64,000 bases of DNA from Lingula anatina (GCF_001039355.2 NW_019776035.1:209805-273804); one strand, 5' to 3'; shown: positions 1 to 11,700, numbered from the stretch's first letter. Notes: generated from the sequence alone by a model not told the origin. Program-made: numbers and translations.

Positions 1-1
1 A

Positions 2-229
2 GAACTCCGTAGAAATCGGAGACATTTAAGTGTTATGCCAGAACTAGCTGAAAAGCATGTTACCACTCCTGTACATGCTAGTAAGTCTGTTGAATGTAGT
101 GGCAGTACAAGCAGTGAAAGTGGTATGCACGGTGTTAGCAACAACATTCACACAACTGAAAGTGCAAGTAATGTATTGCAAACAAGATCAGGTAGAATTG
201 TAAAACCTGTTGAACGTTTAGACTTGTAG
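2..229 (+). CDS. Ty3/Gypsy-like retrotransposon polyprotein, C-terminal end (partial)
   Basis: The frame is open from the left edge to a TAG at 227-229. The first codons read LRRNRRHL, a basic motif commonly seen just after the integrase domain in Ty3/Gypsy Pol proteins, and the last read TRSGRIVKPVERLDL, a typical retrotransposon Pol ending. Between them lies a Ser/Thr-rich linker of about 45 residues. Integrase and reverse transcriptase would lie off the left edge. The element is on the strand opposite to the surrounding collagen-like gene C0 and appears to sit in its last intron. A long terminal repeat probably begins about 170 bases downstream. The Gypsy assignment rests on these short motifs, so the exact clade is open. 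Confidence 0.65.
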   Translation, partial: ELRRNRRHLSVMPELAEKHVTTPVHASKSVECSGSTSSESGMHGVSNNIHTTESASNVLQTRSGRIVKPVERLDL

Positions 230-387
230 ATTTTCTGTATACTGTTTGTTACATATAAGCATGCTTAATGCAAGTGAACTTTATGAACTTTATTGAAAAA
301 AAAATGTTGATTGTATGTTAAATGTAATAGATTGATGTTTAAAGGTTTAGAGACATTTAATTCCACACTTTATTAGTTGTTATCTTT

Positions 388-590
388 GGGGGAAGATGTC
401 ATATACGTCTTGGCCTAAAGCGCCACCTGTGAGTAGTTACAGAAGAATGAGAAAAAAAAGACACGTGTGAATTAGCGTGTTCGTCTTTATTTGACATATA
501 TATATTCAGATACATAAGATGTCCATAAATATATAGTAATGAAACTAAAAAAGTTTTAATTTGTTATATTTATCTTATACAATTATTTGC
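388..590 (+). mobile_element. Polypurine tract and probable 3' LTR
   Basis: A purine run GGGGGAAGA (388-396) is followed immediately by TGTCATATACG, the expected layout of a polypurine tract and the 5'-TG of a 3' LTR. The 390 positions include a TATA-like stretch (about 496-508). The right boundary is not sharp. The collagen intron becomes recognisable again by about 650, where the sequence resembles the corresponding intron of copy C3, so the LTR should end before about 600. No second LTR copy is in the window to fix the end. Confidence 0.4.
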
Positions 591-691
591 CTAATATGTT
601 GTGATAAGAAGGAATATGTCCAAACAAAAAAAAGCTGTTTTTGGATTGTGATATACTGAAACGTAAGTGGGATAAAGGTTTTTTTTTTTAC

Positions 692-3600
692 CTTTGTACA
701 ACAGTTTGGAATGTGTTGAACAAGTTGTTCTGCCCCAACGTGTGTAAACTGTCCCACCATGGCTGGTATTGGCTGGTAGGCCTGAAAAACATATGTAAAA
801 CCTAGAGAACCATATTGTATACACTGTCCCACCATGGCTGTTATTAGCTGGTAGGCCTGAAAAACATATGTAAAACCTAGATAACCATATTGTATACACT
901 GTCCCACCATGGCTGGTATTGGCTGGTAGGCCTGAAAAACATATGTAAAACCTAGAGAACCATATTGTATACACTGTCCCACCATGGCTGGTATAAGCTG
1001 GTAGGCCTGAAAAACATATGTAAAACCTAGAGAACCATATTGTATACACTGTCCCACCATGGCTGGTATTAGCTGGTAGGCCTGAAAACATACATTAAGT
1101 GTAGAGAACCATATTGTAAGCACCACACTGCCACACTGTTACAGGTTTTCATCTGTTGACTTGAACCATTTTGTGAAAAAAGAATGACTGGTAATGGTTG
1201 GTAGCTTTCAATACATATCAAACTAAATGGTTCACAGTGTGATTAATTTTGTCCTTTTTATAGCTTGCTCTTAAAGAGCAAAAAAACTTCAATAAAAGGG
1301 AAAATGAAAAAGTTCTGTTCTACACAGTAGAAGCACAAGAAATGCTACACAATATACGTTTGGAATGGTTCCAAATTGTATATTCATTCACAATTTTCTC
1401 CATTGAAAAGATCTAGTCATTACTGTTAGTTATAGGGCATTAGAATGTAAAACTCAACAAAATCTGCATGACTTTAAATATTAGAATCCAACCAAACTGA
1501 ACTGCATTTCATCCCTATGAATCAATCCTACGTATGTATGAAATACAATTTTCCTTTCTTGGTGTATACTGATGGAAGTGCACAAAATAGTTTTATTATA
1601 ATAATAATTTTTTTTTTTTTTTTTTTTTTTTTGCCAATTTTGCTGCAGTACTATATAAATATTGTTGTGACCAAGACTGTCATAGTGAACAGACAAAACA
1701 GTCAACAGGTAAATCAAACTATCATAAATAAAAACTTGAATATGAAAACTGAGGTCCAAATGAATGAAACCATTTTCACATATATAAATATTGACTTTAA
1801 ATGGGGTCATCGCAGGGATATATTGAACCCAGAGGTGGGGTAATCGAGCGAGGCTGAAGCTTTGACTTGAGATCTCAAACACAGGCCTACCCAACTACGA
1901 CTCTCTGCATCGAATGATCCTGATTTCACCAGTAGATTGGACCACACTACCCGTTTTCAAGGTGTGAATCAGTATGTGCTTCGAAAAATTAGACACAACG
2001 CTGCTCTTGCCTAGTATGCGATGTGATAGTGATGATTCTCAACGGGGTTGGAAAGTAGTGCATCTTATCTGAAAATTGTGGCATGATACTGTGAAATGCG
2101 TACTGACACACACCTTGAAAACTGGTACTGTGGTCTGATCTACCAGTGAATTTGGGATCATTTGGTGCTGAGTCTGGTGGTTGGGTAGGCCTGAAACAGT
2201 AATTATCCTTTATGAGTCCAGAATAATAAGTCACACAGTAATATATTTATTGTGTAGGCAGTGAAAATAGTGCACATCAATCTGTACATAAAAAGGTAGA
2301 TTAATTAGGTTTAAAAACCTGTAAGCTGTACCTTTCTGATCTCCAATTTGTCCCAGCATTTGTTTGAGGATATCCAATGTTAGATATCCTGGGTCCCCTT
2401 TAGGTCCAGGTGGTCCCTTAGAAAAATGAACAAACATATGAACTATGAGTATGAATTATTTTTATGAATTAATTATTAATTATTTATAATTTATTTTGTG
2501 ATGTATTACAATATATTTGAAGAAGTGGAAACAAGGGGTCAATGGTCATCACATCAAAGAATGCCTAACTGGTTGATTTTCAAACATTTTGATTTCCAAT
2601 TACGTACTATCAGCACTTTAATTGTATATCTAGCAGCTAGCCATTTTACCTGTATTCCATCTCTGCCATCTTTACCATCTCTCCCAGGTAACCCCTGTGG
2701 TCCCTGAACACTGCTCCTTGAGGAGTTGCCAACTAAAAAGTATAAGTGTGATAAAAATTCAGATAGAGACCATTCCCAGACCCTATCATACTGACTGTGG
2801 ATCGATCTGTCTCCAAGTGAATTCTTGCTAAATTGCAATCAGAATAAGAATGGGAACCCAGTCATACATTTCATTGGGTACTGACTAATTAGTCTTCACC
2901 ATTCACATGCTGGTACTAGTCAAACAAAGGCCACAAGTGACTTCACCCATATCAATAATTTTTTATGAGTACAGGTTAATTCATATAAAAATTAACATAT
3001 CATTTGCATCTAATATTTTACTGTTACAATGTAACACTTAGTGACTGGTGATAGTTATTTAAAAAGAAAATTGTATTAAATAGGAATGGCATCATTTATC
3101 ATCATTTCCACCTTACATGGCAACAAAATGTGTTTACTGCTTACATCTATAAGTATTTTAAAATATCGACTAAACTGTTATAACTTAATATATCATCTTT
3201 AATATACAGAGCAGACCTGCTACCATTACCTTGTAGTGGTGACTGATATCCAAGCAGTCCAATGATTTGCTTGAGGCTGTCTACTGTTAAACCTGGGTTC
3301 TGTGGATAAATTTAAGACATCAAATTGATTTTGTAGCGCAGAGTTGAGAAGATTTAACACTTTGTCATTTCAAACTATGAGTTTATAGGGGGTTTAACAT
3401 CCAATATAAATTGCATCTACATCAAGTCAGTATTTTATGCATATTGTTCACTATCAACTTATTTATACCCCCCCCTTAAAAAAAAACAAAAAAACTAAAG
3501 CTCAATTATCATACTTATTTCTTATACATACCAATATGGCTATTGTTTAATTTTATATTAAGATAATATAATGCGCTGTACATCATAGGAAGAAGATTGT

Positions 3601-4476
3601 TTTATTCATGTAATTTGTCATGATGAAAATTGGTAAAGTTACCTGAATTCCATCTCTCCCATCTCTGCCATCTCTTCCTGGGGGTCCCTGGGGTCCTTGC
3701 AGACACCCTGAACTTACCACTGAAATATAGGACACAGTGGTTTGAATTGCTGGTTTTTAACATGATACAGATGCTGCAAGTTGATACTCAACCATAAAAT
3801 GTCTGTTGTCAAATATAATGTTATGTAGCATCAATATACCCTGTATCCTCTTAATATATTTTATCTGAAATTGTATAAATGTCTGTTCATTATCTCTAAC
3901 AAATATTAATATAGCTTACAGTTTCCTTGCTGCACTTGTCTCTTGGTAATGGAATGGTTTCCATGCTGAAACTTTAATCTATTATTCTCCGCAGCCATGA
4001 AAGTTTGTGCATCAAGCTTCACCTTGATTTTCTGAATAACTGACTAATAAGGCAAAAGTTTAGGAAGGACATCAGTTTTTATAATATAGACAAGATATTT
4101 CATTTTCTGTATATGAAAACTGTAAAACATAAATCCTTTTTAAAACAATAAGTTAATTACCCAGTAAATTGTTTAAGTTATTAATTAAGTTAAAAGAGAC
4201 AATTGAGAGACAGACCTAGTGAAACGTACATCCATATAATTAACTGATAATACTGGAAAAGGACAAAATTCAAAATACCTTAAGTTGTTTGTTTTCTTGC
4301 CTCACTGCAGCAACTTCAGCATTCAGTTTTTTCATCTCTTGTTCTTGTCTGTCCAGTCTTTCAACCAGTGTCACCAAAAAGTCATTACTGACATCAGGAT
4401 GATGTTGTAAACTTGATGCAGTGACAGCAGTCACGATAAGTACATCAAATACAGAAAAATGCATGATGTGCACCAT
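692..4476 (-). CDS. Short-chain collagen C4-like protein, copy C0 (3' end off window)
   Basis: Seven exons join in phase: 4476-4279, 4043-3920, 3719-3643, 3299-3230, 2732-2650, 2416-2332, 781-692, giving 242 residues before the missing last exon. Exon 1 has a signal peptide starting MVHIMHFSVF and a heptad-like coiled coil (LVERLDRQEQEMKKLN). Exon 2 continues it and ends near ITKRQVQ, a possible dibasic cleavage site. Exons 3, 5 and 6 carry short Gly-X-Y runs such as GPQGPPGRDGRDGRDG. Exon 4 and the end of exon 6 hold the related motifs NPGLTVDSLKQIIG and LTLDILKQMLGQIG. Exon 7 carries YTRWGRTTC, the start of the Cys-rich domain. Paralogues C2 and C3 show that a 163-residue exon should follow to the left of the window. 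Likely a secreted trimeric matrix or lectin-like protein; that role is inferred. Confidence 0.75.
751..1125 (-). repeat. 75-bp tandem repeat, five copies, over the exon 7 acceptor of C0
   Basis: The string GTCCCACCATGGCTG recurs at 751, 826, 901, 976 and 1051, exactly 75 bases apart. The unit contains the 5' part of C0 exon 7 plus its acceptor (minus strand ..TTTTTCAG|GCCTACCAGCC). The leftmost copy is the working exon. The other copies diverge after the exon part into an intron-like stretch. Because 75 is divisible by three, two minus-strand frames stay open through the whole array (575-1126 and 591-1091). Confidence 0.9.
782..2331. other. Intron 6 of C0
   Basis: Apart from the 75-bp repeats (to about 1125) and a T-run near 1609-1632, this 1.5 kb holds no supported gene. 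The two overlapping frames at 1481-1894 are low-complexity and show no family resemblance. Confidence 0.5.
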
Positions 4477-4643
4477 TTTGTGGCAGTCAAGGCTATGACC
4501 TGGGTGAGGCTAATAAAGGTTCTTATATTAATTGATTGAGCCATAATTTATCAACTGAACTTGTCAAACATGAATATTATACAGTATGGGGCTTAGTAAC
4601 TCAGGTTTTTACAAATATTTGAATAATGATTATTACTAGTATG

Positions 4644-4912
4644 CAGGGGTGGATCCAGGATTATTTGAAGGGTGTGGACTATGTGTATGCAAAGCCAACC
4701 CTCCACCCCCCACCCCCCCCCCCCACCCTTGGCATGGGGTTTGGAATCTGCTGAAGGGCTCCGGAAATGTTGATATTGTAGAGATCTGTAGAAGATCTGA
4801 GATAAGACCTGGTTAACCTGAACTGAGCCAAATTACACGTAATCTGAACTAGGTTCTTAGATACTTAGACTGCGGGTATAATCTAGATGCTAGGGGCTCT
4901 AATCCACCGCTG
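4644..4912. mobile_element. hAT-type MITE candidate
   Basis: The left end CAGGGGTGGATCC and the right end, read in reverse complement as CAGCGGTGGATTA, are imperfect terminal inverted repeats of the CAGGGGCGGATCCAG type seen at 11399 and 37458. Such ends are common among hAT non-autonomous elements. The interior contains a C-run (about 4706-4725) and no open frame. The target duplication is unclear. It lies between C0 exon 1 and the degraded 3' end of C1. Confidence 0.4.
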
Positions 4913-5190
4913 GAAGCGATTCTAGGTACAGTACGCGATTCCCAACTTGGGTTATGCCAGGAGAGAAGAGTAACGCAACACCACTGTTTAGTTACAAAAA
5001 TCAAAACTCATTTATTGTCATGTCACAGCCTGATTTATACCTAACATGGCGTGACACTTATTACGAGTTGCGCGCCCAAGCCCGCGACTCCGATCGAATA
5101 AATTTCCATTTTTATTAATGTTAAATTTTACTAGTCTGAACACGCCTTCCCTTTTCACCAAAAAAAATTTATGAAATACAAGTTTTTATT
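4913..5190. other. Intergenic stretch, nothing recognised
   Basis: A somewhat more GC-rich block (about 4910-5100) breaks the AT-rich background and may be mobile-element debris. No coding frame, RNA gene or clear inverted repeat was found. It lies where the last exons of C1 would be expected. Confidence 0.35.
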
Positions 5191-5196
5191 TTGTTA

Positions 5197-6882
5197 ATAC
5201 GTTTCCACCATATGGCTGGTATTGGCTGCTAGACAGTTAAAAACTTCTTTTAAACCTAGTGAGCCAAATTGGGTACACTGCTCCAACATGGCTGTTATTG
5301 TCTGGTAGACATTAAAACATACAATAAACTGAGAGAAACACTGTCCCACTAGCTTGAATATACTGTGCCAATATTGTAATACATTGAGGTGATACATCAA
5401 TTGGTAACTTGGTATGATAAATTATTACATTTAATTGGGCTTGGCTGTAGAAGATCTAAGATTGGATCTGGACATACCAGTAAGCTTTGGATCATTCTGA
5501 ATTTTTGCCATGATGTTCTATGATGTCTTTTGTCAAAGATCCAGTGTCACCTTTGGCACCAGGTGGTCCCTGACAGAACAAATAAGACATTAACATGTAA
5601 ACAAACATGTTAGTGATGACAGTTATATTTAAAAGACTTTCTTTTTAATTACTTATACTGAGCGTTAGATGATTTGAAGCATTTGCCAGTATTGGAACAT
5701 GATTACATTAATTATGTCTTTTTATGCTTTGATAATCAAAATGAGAGAAACTTGTAATATACAAATTTATCACCTGCAACCCCTCCCTTACATTTAACCC
5801 TGGGAGACTATCTCTACCATCTCGTCCATTTTTCCCATCTTTTCCTGGTGGACCTTGAGGACCCTGAGGACCTTGTGGTCAGCAATGACTGCCAACTGAA
5901 AGTGGAGTTCCCAGTTGGTTCTGTTTAGGATGTGCTTACTTAATTTTGCACTTCAAATAATCTACCAGAGCATCTAGAATGCATGTCTGATTTCTTTATG
6001 CCAAAGATGCACAATGGTTGTTCGTTTATGCCCCTTTTTAAACATATTTAGCTTGTTATAAGTTACACAAGCCAAGCACGTAAACTCCCACTTTATAAAA
6101 ACTGTTGTGTTAGGATCCAACATTTTACATGACCCAAGAATAAATATTATACTGTACAGTACTCACAGTTGCAAGGTACTTGTCTTTTGGTTAAGTAATG
6201 GGTTTTGTTATCACCATCATTTGAGTACTTGGAGGTAGGGTTTTCAGGGTTTGGTAACAGTTCTTCCAGTTTAAGGCTTATTTCCTGTATTTTTGCCTAA
6301 AATACGGTAGCTTTGTAGGTTATAAATTTAAAGATGTTCTTGGGCATCTTTTTCAGCCTTTCCTTTGACAATAAAACCTTAAATCTTTTGCTATTTTCAC
6401 AATTCTTTCATTCTAAAACAATATGATATCATCTTGATAAAGATATTTTGTATTGCAATTCAATATATAAGCAGTCTGTGTGTTCTCAATATGTGCCTGA
6501 CAGTTGAAAAATTATAGGAGGATATTCTTTTAATATATATATACAGCTAAAGCAATACTATATTTATAATATGAATGTTAAAAATTTATAGCTCTAGCTC
6601 TGTTGCAAATTTTTCTACCTTCATGTTTTTATTTTCTATTTTGATTGTGTGAACATCTGCTTCCAATTTCTTCAACTTGGAAATTTCTACTTTAAACCTG
6701 CTATTTTCCTCCCGCAGCATTTGGCTTCCATGTTTTAGTTGGATTATCTCTTGTTCTTGTCTGTCCAGTCTTTCAACCAGTTTCATCAAAGCATCATCAC
6801 TGATGTCAACATGGTGTTGTGCATGTAATGTTAGTGTCGACATAACAACAGCAGTTATAATGAGAAACATGCTCCTCACCAT
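5197..6882 (-). pseudogene. Short-chain collagen C4-like copy C1, disrupted
   Basis: Recognisable exons are 6882-6619 (signal peptide MVRSMFLIITAVVMS and coiled coil with LVERLDRQEQE), 6296-6167 (ending LTKRQVPCN), 5895-5774 (Gly-X-Y), 5569-5478 (Gly-X-Y, GPPGAKGDTG) and a remnant of the WGRTTC exon around 5246-5197. Exon 3, read in the phase set by exon 2, meets TGA at 5881-5879 before the Gly-X-Y run. Exon 4 is 92 bases, against 85 in C0, so it ends out of phase and also runs into TGA. The WGRTTC exon remnant lacks its CAG acceptor, and no C-terminal exon follows. Splice sites at exons 1 to 4 are still intact, so decay may be recent and a short transcript is possible. Confidence 0.7.
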
Positions 6883-7804
6883 GGTGTATGCTATTACAGC
6901 AATATGCATGTCATATATCACGTACCTATTCTGGGTCTTTGACTTACAGTTTAAATATGATAAGTTGTTTATATAAAGAGATCTTCATTAGTTTGTGTGA
7001 CACATTTTGGTAAAAGTGAGAGCTTTAAACTGTAAACTTTCAAGGTGATCTTTCTAATGTATATCCCTAATCCAAATGTGTTGAGCACATTTAGTATAAT
7101 GGTATAATTGTATTGAAATAAAGAAAAAACAGAAAAAAAAACAACAAAAATTCAGCTCTTCACAAGTTACTTTATTTACTATTCAAACACAAATCAAATA
7201 ATCAAAAGCATTTAATTATATTTGGTATCTTTAGATCAATTTTCATGAATAAATCAAAAACCTAAACTACATATGTAGCTTGGTCATTTAACTTTTTTTT
7301 CCTTTCTTTACTAATTTGCTGCTGAAAATTTAATGGAAATTGCCTGCAGGACCGTAGCCTGAGCAAAATGCCAGGGGGGGCAGTAAGCAGACATGAGGGG
7401 GCGAAGCTACCGAGGGGGGGAGGGTGTGGTGTGTAAAATTCCAAATTCCAGGAGGGGCAACTGCCCCCCTGCCCCCCTGGAGGCTACGGCCCTGGCCTGT
7501 GTACATATATTTCATTTTTATTTGGCTATAACATGTACTCATTTAATGAAATATATGTATCTTTGAATTAGTAATAGTAGCTACATTCTAGGAATAACAC
7601 ATTTAAATTCAACATTGGTTATTCCTAAGGTCATTATATCACAAATTAGCACAGTCAGGCCATTCGGTTCTCCTCTTAGTCACAGGTCATTTTTTCTAAT
7701 TTTTTGTCATTGTTTAGTAAAGACAACACAGGTACCGGTATGTCTCCTTGCTGTCATTGTAAAGTGCCAATATTACATATATGACCCATATTTTATGTTC
7801 TTCA

Positions 7805-8361
7805 CTATTTAGTACAGACAACACAGGCCAGTTCTCTTCCATCCACGTAAGGTGGACAGGGGAGAGAACCACACTTAGCTTCAGCAGTGTAGAAGAAGGC
7901 ACCATATTTTTCTTCATGGCCACCAGCTACCAATTCAGGAGCTTCATCAAGGCAGACAAACTCTGTTCTCTGGAAAATATCATGAGTTGATACCAGGTAT
8001 CCATTGTACTCTGTTGTCCACCCAGCTGGACATGTCTTCTTGGCTGGTATCATCACATGACTGGGGCGTGTTTGGGTGTAGCATACAGCACAGGGGGCAT
8101 CATGGTAACGAAAATTCTGACCTCCTGTATTGGATGTTGAAAATATGTTAGGCGTAACATATTGATATTCCACACCATGTATGTAAGAACCTAAATTTTG
8201 CCCTCCATCTTGGTATTTCCCCCACTCTGGTGTCTGTGGCAAACATAGGTAATTACTGCCTCCTCCAGTTTTGTCATGGTGGGTTCCAGCAGATATCCCT
8301 GATATAAAATTATAAAGGCCATTTTTAAAGATTTTACTCTTTAATCATAGATGTCAAATTC

Positions 8362-8401
<40 letters not shown>

Positions 8402-9496
8402 GAGGGTTGATTGATAAGTAGTGAGCCTCGTGTGGAAGGGGTTAAGTGTGAGATATAATATGGGCGGCGGTTTATACAAAAATTCAAAACACGATTAGTC
8501 GTCATCGTTATCAGATCAGTTGAAATGAAAACACGATTAGTCATCAAAACGCAACTAGACATCAAAACGCAACTAGTCATCATCAAAACGCAACTAGTCA
8601 TCAAAACGCAACTAGGCATCAAAACGCGATTTGACGCCAGATGGCGCCCATTGTACGAAAATCTAGGCCAAGTCACATGATCCACAGTGATCAAAATGGC
8701 GGACGTTATTGAAGCAGTATTATCATATTCCTCGCTCGAACTCGAGAATTATCTCGAGTTCTAGATATTATTATATATATAATATCATTATTAGATTGTA
8801 CACATAGAGATAATTCTCGAGGAATATGATAATGCTGCTTCAATAACGTCCGCCATTTTGATTACTGTGGATCATGTGACTTGGCCTAAATTTTCGTACA
8901 ATGGGCGCCATCTGGCGTCAAATCGCATTTTGATGCCTAGTTGCGTTTTGATGCCTAGTTGCGTTTTGACGACTAATCGTGTTTTCATTTCGACTGATCT
9001 GATAACGATGACGACTAATCGTGTTTTGAATTTTTGTATAAACCGCCGCCCATAATAATACACTGTCACCCGAGCGATATATGCCATAACACCTCGAGCG
9101 TCAGCGAGAGGTGTTCATGGCATATATCCCGAGAGGGTGACAGTGTATTATTTGACATACATACCGAGAAAAAATACAGTAATTTCATCCTAAAACACCC
9201 CTAAAACCGAATAAAGTGACCCTATATCACGCTCTAGAGATGTTATACAGAATAAACTCGTCCACGTGCGCTGGTCACCTCCCGCCAAATTCTTACGTAA
9301 TGTCTGTCCAATTTGGTCAATTTTTGCTAAATGCTTTTTTTTTTTTTTTTTTTTTTTTAATTGAAAAATTTCAGTATAAGAAAGTACAAATACCCAAGTA
9401 TGGTAAATGCACACTGTACACTCACTCTCTCTCTTACACACACACTCTCTCTCTCACACACATGAATATAAGTTTATAATCTCATGAACAATAGGT

Positions 9497-9528
<32 letters not shown>

Positions 9529-10015
9529 GAACNAAGACCTCTAACTAATAATGTAGCTTACGGTTTCCCTGCTGCACTTGTCGCTTGGTAATAAAATGGT
9601 TTCCATGGTGAAGGCTTGTTTCATTTCGCTCAGGAAAAGTGATAGTTAGTGCATCAAGCTTCAACTTGATTTTCTGAATATCTGACTAATTGAAAAGATT
9701 TGATATGTCAGTATCAAAGATTGTAGGTTTATTATTGATAATATTGACAGAAACAAGACACCAAACAAATAAGAAATTCACAATCATGCAGTTAGGCACA
9801 TTTTAAAGTACAAATTACCTTAAGTTGTTTGTTTTCCTGTTTTACTGCAGCAACCTCCACCTCCAACCTTTTCAGGAATGCTATCTCTTGTTCTTGCTTG
9901 TCCAGTCTTTCAACCAGTTTCATCAACACATCATTATTTTGACATCAGCATGATGTTGTAAAGTTGATGCAGAGACAGTAGTAACAAAAATGGCAGTGAA
10001 TACATGAAAATACAT
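7805..10015 (-). CDS. Short-chain collagen C4-like copy C2, collagen exons missing, exon 1 frameshifted
   Basis: Three exons are recognisable: 10015-9819 (signal peptide MYFHVFTAIFVTTVSA and coiled coil), 9685-9562 (124 bases, the same length as in C0, ending FITKRQVQQGN) and 8298-7805 (C-terminal domain). The last exon is intact, 163 residues, with NYLCLPQTPEWGKY, APCAVCY, CPAGWTTEYNGYL, FVCLDEAPE and CGSLPCPPYVDGRELACVVC, the signature of the molluscan short-chain collagen C4-like C-terminus. Exons 3 to 7 are absent; a foldback element occupies part of the gap. Exon 2 still ends in phase 1, so it can join the last exon in frame. Exon 1 has a two-base insertion near 9935-9940 relative to C0 and C1 that yields an early TGA. 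Either a pseudogene or a sequencing error in a collagen-less paralogue. Confidence 0.6.
8366..8398. repeat. (AT)n microsatellite
   Basis: Dinucleotide run immediately left of the foldback element. Confidence 0.9.
8457..9057. mobile_element. Large foldback (palindromic) element in C2
   Basis: The left arm (about 8457-8755) and right arm (about 8809-9057) are near-perfect reverse complements, starting TATGGGCGGCGG and ending CCGCCGCCCATA, around a 50-base centre. Each arm carries short tandem units containing CAAAACGCAACTAG, five in the left arm and fewer in the right. Both strands therefore show mirror-image short open frames that are not genes. The left flank (8401-8440, CGAGGGTTGATTGATAAGTA) resembles mariner-type ends. 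It occupies part of the interval where C2 exons 3 to 7 should be. Confidence 0.8.
9055..9151. repeat. Second, nested inverted repeat
   Basis: AATACACTGTCACC (9057-9070) pairs with GGTGACAGTGTATT (9136-9149), and ATATATGCCAT-type and CACCTC-type segments inside also pair, giving a hairpin of roughly 95 bases directly abutting the foldback element. It may be the end module of the same element. Confidence 0.75.
9500..9527. repeat. (TAA)n microsatellite next to an ambiguous base
   Basis: Trinucleotide run; a single N follows at 9533, which probably marks a contig join. Confidence 0.85.
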
Positions 10016-10019
10016 GATG

Positions 10020-11398
10020 TACACCTGTCTGTAGCAGCCAAGACACTGACCTGGGTGGGGTCATGAAAACTCTTATATTGCTTGATTTGTTGAGTGAACA
10101 TGTCAAATATTTACAAAGTGGGTTTTAGAAAGTTGGTTTTCTACAAATATTTGATAACTGATAGTTTAAGGGCAGCAGCTTATAATTTTCTATAAATCAT
10201 GTGTAACTCTTGATAACCAGTGACATATTCAATCACAAATCTTTTACTCCTCAGTTTTCTCTCACAATATTAAAGTAAGTTACGACCGGGCAACACCTGA
10301 GGTTCTGTTTAAAATATAAATTACTACATTCATCCAGGCACATGCAAGCACTTCACTATGCTCCTTTAATCTCAAATATAATGTTAATTTATTGTATGTA
10401 CAATTATATACCATTTAATTAAGCGTGTTCGTACATATTTATAGATTTTTTAAAACATTTTCCCACATAACAACTCTTTTCAAATGTATGTCATGCAATT
10501 GAACTAGAAAAGCTACAGTAACAGTTGTGGTTTGTTTGTTTGTTTGTTTGCTTGTTTGCTTTGGTTCCAATACATTTTGCACTATTAATTTCTTATTTGA
10601 TTCCTATAATAATTAACTGAATATTTTCTCAAAATTCTTTCTTTCATATTATGTTTCTAGATGGAACAGGTAACATGATATAATTATGTTTCAAGAAGCT
10701 TTGATATTCATTAGCATTTGGTTACTTGGATACAGTTTGTTCTAGTTCAAACATTCAAAGATCATTCTGAAGAAATATTAAGAAATTATTGTGCAAAGCC
10801 ACATACATGTCCATTAAAAACCATAAGTGGTTTTAGAAATACTGTGTTTTAAATGAATCTGAATTAGTAAACTACACAAGTGTTTGAAAACTACAAGTGT
10901 TTGAAACACTATCAGTTTGAAAATGTATTTTCCATTGATACTTCCAGCACCTATTTTGCTAGCCTTCATTTTCCCTGAAAACTTGAAGTACACAAGTGTT
11001 AAAATTTTAAAAACTGAGTCTATCAAAATTCATTTTCCAACACACTTCCAGCACCTTTGTCAGCTTTACCTTCCAGAATGTGTTAGTTGATCACTGTCTC
11101 AACCATTGTGACAAGATGTCTGAGACATTGTGCTGACTATTCACTTTGATTGATTACTTTCTTGATATATGCAGAATTATAAAGTGCAAGTTCTGAAACT
11201 GTTTTTACTTCTTTTCATATGACAGATAATTCTAGATAGTACTAAACCTGGTCTTTGTGTTACCATACTTTATGATAATATGTAGACTATGTATTTACCC
11301 ATGGTACATGTATATGTAGATTGAACTATATGCTAAGCTTCATGTATTCGCAACCACAATATGGCCTTGAGAAGTCAATAAACCATCTTTCTCCTTTA
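10020..11398. other. Intergenic region, no supported gene
   Basis: AT-rich sequence upstream of C2. From about 11107 it is the left part of the segment duplicated at 18361. No convincing exon was found on either strand. The short frames here lack splice context and family resemblance. Confidence 0.4.
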
Positions 11399-11700
11399 CA
11401 GGGACGGATCCAGAGCTATTTTCTGACCGTGTTCCAAATTATCTTTGTTGATCCATCCTCTAATTTTGACCGTCTTCCGACAGAAAAAAATTAGGTACCC
11501 ATCAATGTAAACTTGAAAATTTGACCGTCTTCCAGAAGACCCAGAAGACGGCCTCAATCCACCCCTGCTTTACTCTTTGGAAGAAATATGTCCAAACATA
11601 AACTACATAAAGAATATTAAACATTACACATTTAAAGAAAAAAAAAAATATTTTGTGTCCTTACAGATGGAAATATAAGTTATTTGTCACCCCTAGTTGC
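11107..11700. repeat. Segmental duplication, copy A (mate at 18361-18890)
   Basis: The stretch beginning GACAAGATGTCTGAGACATT and running through the acceptor of the exon at 11667 is closely similar to 18361-18890. Copy A carries a hAT-type MITE (11399-11567) that copy B lacks. Copy B carries an internal tandem duplication (about 18420-18618) that copy A lacks. Confidence 0.85.
11399..11567. mobile_element. hAT-type MITE
   Basis: Ends CAGGGACGGATCCAG and, in reverse complement, CAGGGGTGGATTGAG are inverted repeats. The element matches the copy at 37458-37613 along its length, including the repeated CCAGAAGACCCAGAAGA segment. The duplicated locus at about 18765 is empty, which confirms insertion. 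A short CTTTAC flank appears on both sides. Confidence 0.75.

Noticed and set aside
575-1126. 183- and 166-codon minus-strand frames
   Set aside because: They are produced by the 75-base tandem repeat; only the last 90 bases are a coding exon.
1481-1894. Overlapping frames on both strands
   Set aside because: Low-complexity run and intronic position, no family resemblance or splice context.
8341-9087. Similar frames on opposite strands
   Set aside because: Mirror images created by the foldback palindrome.
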